From: Limisphaerales bacterium
GTDB lineage: Bacteria > Verrucomicrobiota > Verrucomicrobiae > Limisphaerales > UBA11358
Direction of reading: 5' to 3'
Assembly: GCA_003152145.1 (NCBI GenBank)
Contig: PLZL01000242.1
Span: 1 to 5,291, forward strand
DNA: 5,291 nucleotides
Under the pieces are notes generated by a model that was given only the letters and a program-made list of their open reading frames with translations, did no database searches and was not told where the DNA came from. Below are positions 1 to 5,291 of the stretch, piece after piece. The position numbers were made by a program, and so were the translations under genes. The stretch's first letter is position 1. Every line of letters begins with the position of its first letter.

Positions 1-251
1 GTCCGTTTTTTCGTGGCAAGCCCATCACATCCAACGCAATCCATGCGGTAAAATTCTGAAATCACCAACAGATTAGTATGCTGTAAATTCCAAGCTGCGT
101 TGGTATGGAGGGCGATGCAGGATATAAATCCTTTGACCTGTGGATAACTTGAAAAATCCGGCAAGGATTGTTTGTCACCAGCGTATACACATTCGCCGAG
201 CAATAGGATTTGTAAAATGATGGCTGATGCTTTCCGCATGGTGCCAGCCAT
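1..251 (-). CDS. N-terminal part of a small secreted protein of unknown function (runs off left edge)
   Basis: Reading the minus strand from an ATG at 249-251 gives 83 uninterrupted codons to the window edge, so the 3' end is missing. The N-terminus looks like a Sec signal peptide: a basic start (MRK at residues 5-7), a hydrophobic core (AIILQILLLG, 10-19) and a probable signal peptidase I site after VYA (22-24). The mature part starts GDKQSLPDF and contains Cys45 and a CVGC pair (72-75). I do not recognise the family. A second ATG at 237-239 would begin the protein at MRK and is equally plausible; neither has a clear Shine-Dalgarno sequence. GC is about 44% here against about 62% in a sample of the next gene, so it may be a lineage-specific or acquired gene. 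It lies 112 bp downstream of the dehydrogenase on the same strand. A weak TTGAAA (291-296) is the only promoter hint between them. The call rests on the open frame plus the signal peptide, so it is moderately sure. Confidence 0.55.
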   Translation of the reverse strand, partial: MAGTMRKASAIILQILLLGECVYAGDKQSLPDFSSYPQVKGFISCIALHTNAAWNLQHTNLLVISEFYRMDCVGCDGLATKKR

Positions 252-363
252 CAAGCATCGTTTAGTCAGAGTGTGTTGCCGCCGCTTCGTTTTCAATACG
301 GACGACGTTATTTCACACGTTCCCCTTTGTCCAGCGTTTGCCTCGCTCGCGCTTGCACTGGCC

Positions 364-1506
364 TTACACCTTCGCCCACTTGCCGGTTCTGGACGATTCC
401 TCCACCGCCGTGAGCACGCGCTGGTTTTTCAAGCCGTCCTCGAATGTCGGCTGCACCGGCTTGCCCTCGACGCAGGCGTTCACGAAATCCGCGATGGTGT
501 GGATGAACGTGTGCTCGTAACCGATGCCGTGCCCCGGCGACCACCAGTGGCCGACATAAGGCTGCATATTGCCGCGCTCGGTCACTTGAATGTCCCGGAA
601 GCCGCGCCGGTCCGGCGGGTCGTCTCCGTTGTAAAATTTGATTTTGTTCATGTCCTCGAAATCGAAATAGATCGAGCCTTTGCTGCCGTTGATTTCGACT
701 TCGATGTGGTTCTTGCGGCCCAGCGCATAGCGCGTTGCTTCCAGATTCGCCAGCACGCCGTTGTCCATCCAGCCGAGGAACGCCGCCGAATCCGGCACGG
801 TGACCTTGCCCATTTTGCGCGCGCCTTTGGCCGCCGAATCCGCCAGCGGCCGTTCGGGAATGAACGTGTTGACCAAGCCGCAGACCTGCTTGAACTCGCC
901 GACGAGGTAACGCCCCAAATCAATGATGTGCGAATTGATGTCGCTGTGGACGCCGCTGCCGCTGAATTCTTTTTGCAAACGCCAGTCGAGTGGAAACTCC
1001 GGGTCGGCCAGCCGGTCCTGCGCGTAGCGGGCGCGGAAATGATAAATCCTGCCCAGCGCGCCCTCGCCAATCATCTTCTTCGCCAGCGCAATCGCCGGAA
1101 TGCGCCGGTAATTGTGGCAGACCATGTGGACGACCTTCGCCTTTTGCGCGGCGGCGAACATTTGTTCGCATTGCTTGAGATTCAAGCCGAGCGGTTTTTC
1201 ACAGAGAACATGCTTGCCGTTTTTCACAGCTTCAATCGCCATTTCCGCGTGCGAATTCGTCGGCGTCACGATGTCCACGACGTCAATCAGCGGGGACTCG
1301 ACGATTTCGCGCCAGTCGGTCGTGGCGTGCTGCCAGCCTAGCTGGGCGCGCGCCGCCTGCACCGCGCCGGTATCCCGGCCACAAATCGTGTGCAGCTCCA
1401 CGTTGGCCTTGAGATTGAAGAAGCGGGGCGCCTGCCGCCAGGCATTGGAGTGCGCCCTGCCCATGAAGCGGTGGCCGATCATCCCGACACGCAGAGTTTT
1501 TGCCAT
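364..1506 (-). CDS. Gfo/Idh/MocA family NAD(P)-dependent oxidoreductase
   Basis: A complete 380-residue cytoplasmic dehydrogenase, a usual length for the family, which oxidises or reduces sugars, inositols and related polyols with NAD(P). The N-terminal Rossmann fold begins with [16 protein letters not shown] (8-23), a variant of the family's glycine-rich nucleotide loop with His-Arg where a glycine is common. [10 protein letters not shown] (81-90) and the signature CEKPLGLN (102-109) follow; Lys104 is the expected catalytic lysine. The C-terminal substrate domain has [20 protein letters not shown] (182-201), where Asp189 and His193 match the Asp and His of the family triad. The end, [21 protein letters not shown] (from 355), is typical of these proteins. 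The ATG at 1504-1506 sits just before the Rossmann strand and about 25 nt after a good promoter; there is no clear Shine-Dalgarno. The gene is divergent from lpxD. The substrate cannot be read from the sequence, and the neighbours give no sugar-pathway context. Confidence 0.93.
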   Translation of the reverse strand: MAKTLRVGMIGHRFMGRAHSNAWRQAPRFFNLKANVELHTICGRDTGAVQAARAQLGWQHATTDWREIVESPLIDVVDIVTPTNSHAEMAIEAVKNGKHVLCEKPLGLNLKQCEQMFAAAQKAKVVHMVCHNYRRIPAIALAKKMIGEGALGRIYHFRARYAQDRLADPEFPLDWRLQKEFSGSGVHSDINSHIIDLGRYLVGEFKQVCGLVNTFIPERPLADSAAKGARKMGKVTVPDSAAFLGWMDNGVLANLEATRYALGRKNHIEVEINGSKGSIYFDFEDMNKIKFYNGDDPPDRRGFRDIQVTERGNMQPYVGHWWSPGHGIGYEHTFIHTIADFVNACVEGKPVQPTFEDGLKNQRVLTAVEESSRTGKWAKV

Positions 1507-1517
1507 AAAACTTGAGG

Positions 1518-1545
1518 TTGAACTGGTTGCGCCAGTCTTTATAGT
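1518..1545 (+). promoter_or_regulatory. lpxD: Possible sigma70-type promoter for the lpxD unit
   Basis: On the plus strand TTGAAC (1518-1523, 4 of 6) and TATAGT (1540-1545, 5 of 6) are separated by 16 bp. Transcription would start near 1552, giving a leader of about 19 nt before the lpxD ATG at 1571. The -10 box overlaps the -10 box of the opposite promoter by four bases (1540-1543), so the two polymerases would compete for the same DNA. Weaker than the minus-strand promoter; predicted from consensus only. Confidence 0.4.
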
Positions 1546-1566
1546 GAGCGGCGACAGTCAAGTCAA
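1538..1566 (-). promoter_or_regulatory. Sigma70-type promoter for the Gfo/Idh/MocA oxidoreductase
   Basis: On the minus strand TTGACT (1561-1566, 5 of 6 to TTGACA) is followed by exactly 17 bp and then TATAAA (1538-1543, 5 of 6 to TATAAT). Transcription would start near 1531, leaving a leader of about 25 nt before the ATG at 1506. TTGACT is repeated in tandem (TTGACTTGACT, 1556-1566), but only the outer copy has the proper spacing. The -35 box lies 5 bp from the lpxD start codon. Predicted from consensus only. Confidence 0.6.
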
Positions 1567-1570
1567 TCAA

Positions 1571-2590
1571 ATGTCCTTTTCAGCCGCAGAAATAGCAAAA
1601 CATGTTGGTGGTGAAGTGGTTGGCGATGAAAATGCCATCCTCAAAAGCTTCGCGCCTGCCGAACACGCGCAGGCTGGCGACCTGACCTTCGCTGAAAATG
1701 AAGGTTATTTCGCCCGCGCCGAACAAAGCGTCGCCACCGCCATCATCGCCGACAAACGCTTTTCATCCGCGAAAAAAATCCTGATTCGCGTGCCGAACGC
1801 CCGCGTTGCCTTCGCCAAGGCGCTCGCGCTCTTTTTCCCCGAACCCAAATTCCCCCCCGGCAAACACCTGACCGCCATCGTCGCCGTGTCGGCGCAAATT
1901 GACCCGACCGCGCATGTCGGCCCGCATTGCGTCGTGGGAGAACGCGTGATAATCGGCGCCAATTCCGTTTTGCAGGGCGGCAATTTTGTCGGCGACGATT
2001 CCAAGTTCGGCGACGAGGTAAATTTGTTTCCGAACGTGACGCTTTATCCGCGCACGGAAATCGGCAATCGCGTGCGCATTCATGCCGGCACGGTCGTCGG
2101 CTCGGACGGATTCGGTTATGTGCTTGATGGCGGCGTCCACCGCAAGGTGCCGCAGATTGGCAACGTTGTTATCGGCGACGACGTGGAGATCGGCGCGAAC
2201 GTGACGATTGACCGCGGCGCGCTTGGCTCGACCGTCATCGGCAAAGGCACGAAGATAGACAACCTTGTCCAGATCGCCCACAACGTGGAAATTGGCGAGC
2301 ATTGCATTGTCATCGCGCAGGCCGGCATTTCCGGCAGCACCAAGCTGGGCACATACGTGATCCTCGCCGGGCAGGCCGGCATCGCCGGGCATTTGCAGAT
2401 TGGCAATCAAGTCACCATCGCCGCGCAATCCGGCGTGATGCACGACATCCCCGACGGCGAAAAATGGTTCGGCTATCCCGCGCAGCCGGACAAGGAAATC
2501 AAGCGCCAGATCATCGCACAACGGAAATTGCCCGAACTGCTCAAGCGTGTGGCGGAACTGGAAAAGAAACTCGGCGGGAAATCCAGATAA
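1571..2590 (+). CDS. lpxD: UDP-3-O-(3-hydroxyacyl)glucosamine N-acyltransferase LpxD
   Basis: This 339-residue enzyme (E. coli LpxD is 341) adds the second hydroxyacyl chain, from acyl-ACP, to the amino group of UDP-3-O-acylglucosamine in the cytoplasm; it is the third step of lipid A synthesis. Residues 1-100 form the small N-terminal uridine-binding domain ([29 protein letters not shown]). Residues 105-290 are a left-handed beta helix of hexapeptide repeats ([15 protein letters not shown], 199-213). GSDGFGY (177-183) and [13 protein letters not shown] (230-242) are LpxD hallmarks; His237 corresponds to catalytic His239 of E. coli. Residues 305-337 form the C-terminal helix or coiled coil of the trimer. 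The ATG at 1571 is chosen because family homology begins there; the open frame upstream is antisense to the oxidoreductase. There is no Shine-Dalgarno. lpxD heads a three-gene unit here, and no fabZ, lpxA or bamA is seen beside it. Confidence 0.96.
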   Translation: MSFSAAEIAKHVGGEVVGDENAILKSFAPAEHAQAGDLTFAENEGYFARAEQSVATAIIADKRFSSAKKILIRVPNARVAFAKALALFFPEPKFPPGKHLTAIVAVSAQIDPTAHVGPHCVVGERVIIGANSVLQGGNFVGDDSKFGDEVNLFPNVTLYPRTEIGNRVRIHAGTVVGSDGFGYVLDGGVHRKVPQIGNVVIGDDVEIGANVTIDRGALGSTVIGKGTKIDNLVQIAHNVEIGEHCIVIAQAGISGSTKLGTYVILAGQAGIAGHLQIGNQVTIAAQSGVMHDIPDGEKWFGYPAQPDKEIKRQIIAQRKLPELLKRVAELEKKLGGKSR

Positions 2591-2594
2591 CGCT

Positions 2595-3023
2595 GTGAAA
2601 GCAGTGACGCCTATCACTGCGCTGATCGGTCCCTGTGGGATGAATTGCAGGCTGTGTTCTGCATACATGAGAACACGGAATCCCTGCCCCGGTTGCCGGG
2701 GCGACGACCGCGGCAAGCCGAAGACCCGCGTCAGATGCCGACTCAAGAATTGTAAGCGCAGGACTGGTGGCAAGGCAGGTTACTGCTGCGGCTGTTCAAG
2801 CTTTCCTTGCGAGTTACTGATCCACCTTGATAAGCGTTACCGGACGAATTACGGGATGAGCATGATCGAGAACCTCAAGACCATACGCACTTCCGGGATA
2901 CAAAATTTTGTCAGGAGCGAACAGGCCAAGTGGGTGTGCCCGGGTTGCGGGGCCACGATCTGTGTCCATCAGGCGCGTTGCCTTGCGTGCCAACGCAAAT
3001 GGCGTTGGAAATATCGAGTGTAA
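2595..3023 (+). CDS. Cysteine-rich DUF3795-type protein, probably metal-binding
   Basis: A 142-residue protein with 16 cysteines. The start GPCGMNCRLCSAY (12-24) carries the Cys14, Cys18, Cys21 pattern of DUF3795 proteins. NPCPGC (29-34), Cys48 and Cys53, GYCCGCSSFPC (62-72), and LDKRYRTNYGMSMIENL (78-94) also agree with that family as I remember it. The C-terminal KWVCPGCGATICVHQARCLAC (from 112) looks like a zinc-ribbon-like knuckle. The function of the family is unknown to me; zinc or Fe-S binding is inferred from the cysteine spacing. I chose the GTG at 2595, 4 bp after the lpxD stop, because it gives the usual short lead (MKAVTPITALIGPCG). A GTG at 2547 would overlap lpxD, and the first ATG (2640) falls inside the conserved cysteine motif. 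The only Shine-Dalgarno-like stretch (GGCGGGA) is too far upstream, so translation is probably coupled to lpxD. No signal peptide or membrane segment is seen. Confidence 0.85.
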   Translation: MKAVTPITALIGPCGMNCRLCSAYMRTRNPCPGCRGDDRGKPKTRVRCRLKNCKRRTGGKAGYCCGCSSFPCELLIHLDKRYRTNYGMSMIENLKTIRTSGIQNFVRSEQAKWVCPGCGATICVHQARCLACQRKWRWKYRV

Positions 3024-3229
3024 TGAAAAAGGATGACCAGCAGCCGGAGCCGAAGCCTGAGGGTTCTAATCCGCCACCGCGACCACCGAAGGGCACGGCG
3101 ATTGGATTAGACTCTGGCAGTGATGATGAGTCGGGAAAACCAAGACGGAAGAAGGAGACAGTGATTCATTTGCCACCGAAGCCGTCGGCGGCACCGACAA
3201 TTCGTTTCCCCGGAGCAAGAAATGATTGA
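3023..3229 (+). CDS. Small proline-rich, probably disordered protein of unknown function
   Basis: The ATG overlaps the stop of the DUF3795 gene by one base (TAATG), a classic arrangement for coupled translation. This favours a real 68-residue protein over the longer open frame that starts inside the previous gene. It has 14 prolines, many charged residues, no cysteine, tryptophan or tyrosine, and one phenylalanine. The order is an acidic/proline N-terminus (MKKDDQQPEPKPEG), PPPRPPKG (17-24), a DSGSDDESG linker (30-38), a basic KPRRKKE (39-45) and TVIHLPPKPSAAPTIRFPG (46-64). This composition predicts disorder and leaves no room for a fold or a signal peptide. Proline-rich segments ending in 'LPPKP-AAPTI' remind me of verrucomicrobial proteins, but only from memory. 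A function is not apparent; a link to envelope or lipid A work is guesswork based on the shared transcript. Confidence 0.6.
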   Translation: MKKDDQQPEPKPEGSNPPPRPPKGTAIGLDSGSDDESGKPRRKKETVIHLPPKPSAAPTIRFPGARND

Positions 3230-3276
3230 GTCAGAGACTGTGCAGCTTAACAGGAGGACAATCTGCAAGTCTTCTG

Positions 3277-3297
3277 CCTTCTTCGCGTCCTTCGCGC
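3277..3297. repeat. Short CTTCGCG direct repeat, possible fragment of a dispersed intergenic repeat
   Basis: CTTCGCG occurs at 3281-3287 and again at 3290-3296 with a 9-bp period, within a pyrimidine-rich stretch (CCTTCTTCGCGTCC...). It resembles the 'GCGAAGGACGCGAAG' words I recall as common between genes in many environmental bacterial genomes. It lies in the 77-bp gap between two converging genes. I see no strong hairpin with a T-run, so this is not called a terminator. Confidence 0.4.
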
Positions 3298-3306
3298 GAC
3301 ATTATT

Positions 3307-5291
3307 TCATTTCCCGTCCGCTTTTATTTTTCGCGAGCGCCACAGGTAGAAAATCGCCGGATAAACCACCAGCACGCTGATGGTGGAGGTGATCACCCCG
3401 CCAACCATCGGCGCGGCGATGCGTTTCATCACGTCCGCGCCGGTGCCTTGGCTCCACAAAATCGGCGCGAGGCCAGCGATGATCACGCAGGCGGTCATGA
3501 CTTTCGGACGCAGCCGCTTCACCGCGCCGTGATAAATCGCGTCGCGCAAGTCGCCCAGGTTCCGCATCAAACCTTTTTGTGTCCACTCGTCGTAGGCGAG
3601 ATCAAGGTAGAGCAGCATGATGACGCCGGTTTCGGCGTCGAGGCCCGCCAGCGCGATGATGCCGACCCAGACGGCCACGCTCAAATTGTAGTGCAGCAGG
3701 TAGAGCGTCCAGAACGCGCCGACCAGCGAGAACGGCACGGCTAGCAGCACGATGGCGGTCTTGAGCAGCGAGCGCGTGTTCAAATAAATGATGAGTGTGA
3801 TGATGAGCAGCGTCAGCGGCACAACCATCAGCAGGCGTTGCTTGGCGTGCAGCATGTATTCATATTGGCCGCTCCAGAACAGGTTGTAGCCGGACGGCAG
3901 TTTGATCTGGCCGGCGGCGATGGCGGCGTTCACGGCGTGCATGGCGTTCTGGACGTAGGTGCCCACGTCAATGTCGCGGATGTCCACATAAACCCAGTCG
4001 TTGGGCACGGCGCCCTCGGTTTTGATTTCCATCGGACCGTCCACGACCTTGACGGTGGCGAGTTCGCCGAGCGGAATCTGCGCGCCGGTCGGCGTGGGCA
4101 CGACGATGTCGCGCTTGAGCGAATCCAGATCGGAACGGAAATCGCGGTCGTAGCGGAGATTCACCGTATAGCGTTGCAAGCCTTCAACGGTCGTCGTCAG
4201 CGGCATTCCGCCGAGCGCGACGGACAGCACGTCCTGCACATCGCCGACGGTCAGGCCGTAACGCGCGATGGCGTCACGGTCAATTTCAAACTCGATGTAA
4301 CGCCCGCCGGTGATGCGCTCGGCAAAGGCGCTGGCGGTGCCGGGCACCTGGCGGACCACCGCCTCGACTTCGGTGCCGATGCGCTCCAGTTCCTTCAAAT
4401 CCGGCCCGGCGATTTTGATGCCGACGGGTGTCTTGATGCCGGTGGACAACATGCCAATGCGCGTGGCGATGGGCATGGTCCAGAGATTGTTGAGGCCGGG
4501 AATCACGATGGCGGCGTTCATCGCTGCTTCCAATTCATCCGGCGTTCGGTGGCGGTGCGCGATGATTTTTCCGTTGTCGTCCTTGATGTCCACGGCGGGC
4601 CACCCGGCCTCCGGCTTGAGGCGGATGGTGGTTTCAATCATGTCCATCGGCGCTGGATCGGTGGCGGTCTCGGCGCGGCCAGCCTTGCCAAAGACAGTTT
4701 CGACTTCGGGAAACGATTTGATGATGCGGTCGGTGATTTGAATCAGTTCGCGCGCCTTGGTCGGCGAAATGCCCGGAAAAGTCGTGGGCATGTAAAGCAG
4801 ATCGCCCTCGTAAAGCGGCGGCATGAATTCCGAGCCGATATTCTGATACGGAAAAATTTTGCCGACGGAAAAAGCCATTTCCTGCATCCGGCCTTGCGGC
4901 AGCAGCCGCGCCACGAGCGAGTTCCACGGGAAAAACACCCACGCCACTAGAATGGTGCCGCATACCAGCACCAGCCAGCGATACCGGATGGCCAGATCCA
5001 CCACCGGTTTGTAGAGCCAGATCAGAAAGCGGTTGATCGGATTTTTTTCCTCCTTCGGAATTTTTCCGCGGATGAACCAGCCCATCAACACCGGCGCGAG
5101 CGTGATGGACAGCAGCGCCGCCGCAGCCATCGAATACGTCTTGGTGAACGCCAGCGGCTTGAACAGCCGGCCTTCCTGTTCCTGCAACGTGAACACCGGC
5201 AGGAACGAAACCGTGATGACGAGCAGCGAATAAAACAGCGCCGGGCCGACTTCGATGGCGGCGTCGCGGATGATTTCCCAATGCGGTTTTT
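3307..5291 (-). CDS. cusA: CusA-type Cu(I)/Ag(I) RND efflux pump, C-terminal 660 residues (start beyond right edge)
   Basis: This inner-membrane proton-driven pump exports Cu(I) or Ag(I) through a periplasmic adaptor (CusB) and an outer-membrane channel (CusC). The frame is open to the edge (KPHWEIIRDAAIEVGPALFY at residues 1-20), so about 400 N-terminal residues are missing; an internal GTG at 5196 is not the start. Compared with E. coli CusA recalled from memory, the fragment keeps the periplasmic methionine ligands M573, M623 and M672 (here Met167, Met217, Met280), relay methionines M486 and M501 (Met54, Met69), D617, E625, R669 and K678 (Asp211, Glu219, Arg277, Lys286), and E939 and K984 of the proton path (Glu553, Lys596). 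FGKAGRAETATD (200-211) is a family signature. After the large periplasmic loop (about 125-480) come the last five membrane helices (from about residue 483). Insertions of about 25 and 14 residues lie in the loop. The gene converges on the lpxD unit. CusB and CusC genes may lie off the right edge. Confidence 0.95.
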   Translation of the reverse strand, partial: KPHWEIIRDAAIEVGPALFYSLLVITVSFLPVFTLQEQEGRLFKPLAFTKTYSMAAAALLSITLAPVLMGWFIRGKIPKEEKNPINRFLIWLYKPVVDLAIRYRWLVLVCGTILVAWVFFPWNSLVARLLPQGRMQEMAFSVGKIFPYQNIGSEFMPPLYEGDLLYMPTTFPGISPTKARELIQITDRIIKSFPEVETVFGKAGRAETATDPAPMDMIETTIRLKPEAGWPAVDIKDDNGKIIAHRHRTPDELEAAMNAAIVIPGLNNLWTMPIATRIGMLSTGIKTPVGIKIAGPDLKELERIGTEVEAVVRQVPGTASAFAERITGGRYIEFEIDRDAIARYGLTVGDVQDVLSVALGGMPLTTTVEGLQRYTVNLRYDRDFRSDLDSLKRDIVVPTPTGAQIPLGELATVKVVDGPMEIKTEGAVPNDWVYVDIRDIDVGTYVQNAMHAVNAAIAAGQIKLPSGYNLFWSGQYEYMLHAKQRLLMVVPLTLLIITLIIYLNTRSLLKTAIVLLAVPFSLVGAFWTLYLLHYNLSVAVWVGIIALAGLDAETGVIMLLYLDLAYDEWTQKGLMRNLGDLRDAIYHGAVKRLRPKVMTACVIIAGLAPILWSQGTGADVMKRIAAPMVGGVITSTISVLVVYPAIFYLWRSRKIKADGK

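Noticed and set aside
31..103. Inverted repeat CCAACGCA / TGCGTTGG (31-38 and 96-103)
   Set aside because: Only 8 bp with a 57-bp loop, inside a coding frame; likely chance.
119..132. AGGAT-ATAA-ATCCT small hairpin
   Set aside because: A 5-bp stem inside the left-edge coding frame without other regulatory context.
139..147. Perfect DnaA-box 9-mer (TTATCCACA on the minus strand), with a one-mismatch copy at 183-191
   Set aside because: Both lie inside the predicted secreted-protein frame, there is no AT-rich unwinding region or dnaA/dnaN nearby, and one perfect 9-mer in 5.3 kb is not remarkable.
172..1341. 389-codon open frame on the plus strand
   Set aside because: It is antisense to the oxidoreductase, which has clear family motifs; the translation is rich in Arg, His, Ala and Val with no recognisable domain, as expected of a shadow of a GC-rich gene.
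1763..2773. 336-codon open frame on the minus strand
   Set aside because: It is antisense to lpxD and part of the DUF3795 gene; repetitive HADD/VRAD-like composition mirrors the hexapeptide repeats, so it is a shadow.
3251..3257. AGGAGG-like sequence in the convergent gap
   Set aside because: It looks like a strong ribosome binding site, but no start codon with an open frame follows at a usable distance.
3230..3306. Shared bidirectional terminator between the converging genes
   Set aside because: Only a 5-bp TGCAG/CTGCA pair with a 17-nt loop and no T-run was found, which does not make a credible intrinsic terminator.
3838..4950. 370-codon open frame on the plus strand
   Set aside because: It is antisense to cusA, with Gly/His/Asp-rich low-complexity translation and no motif; a shadow of a GC-rich gene.

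Overview
The window looks like a piece of a Gram-negative chromosome of fairly high GC (about 60% in the main genes by eye, about 44% at the left edge by hand count). LpxD shows an outer membrane with lipid A, and CusA shows a tripartite efflux system spanning two membranes. The style of the Gfo/Idh/MocA dehydrogenase, the CXXC-rich DUF3795 protein beside lpxD and the short proline-rich 'LPPKPSAAPTI' protein suggest the Verrucomicrobiota/Planctomycetota side of the tree, perhaps a Pedosphaera-like verrucomicrobium. That placement is an impression from memory, not a proven assignment. Almost no start codon here has a good Shine-Dalgarno sequence.

Layout. Positions 1-251 (minus strand) hold the N-terminal part of a small secreted protein of unknown function; it runs off the left edge. 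Positions 364-1506 (minus) encode a complete NAD(P)-dependent sugar or polyol dehydrogenase of the Gfo/Idh/MocA family. A 64-bp gap (1507-1570) separates it from the divergent lpxD gene and appears to hold two opposed sigma70-type promoters whose -10 boxes overlap. Positions 1571-3229 (plus) form a tight three-gene unit: lpxD, a 16-cysteine DUF3795 protein 4 bp further on, and a 68-residue disordered proline-rich protein whose ATG overlaps the preceding stop codon (TAATG). A 77-bp convergent gap (3230-3306) holds a short 'CTTCGCG' repeat. Positions 3307-5291 (minus) hold the C-terminal 660 residues of a CusA-type Cu(I)/Ag(I) RND efflux pump, whose start is beyond the right edge.

How it fits together. 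The pieces look like neighbouring but functionally separate units: sugar oxidation, lipid A acylation with two uncharacterised co-transcribed small proteins, and copper/silver export. The CusA assignment is the most detailed. The three periplasmic methionine ligands known from E. coli CusA, two methionines of the membrane relay, and the Glu and Lys of the proton relay are all present. No exotic system is evident. The least explained items are the small proteins in the lpxD unit, the secreted protein at the left edge and two insertions in the CusA periplasmic domain.
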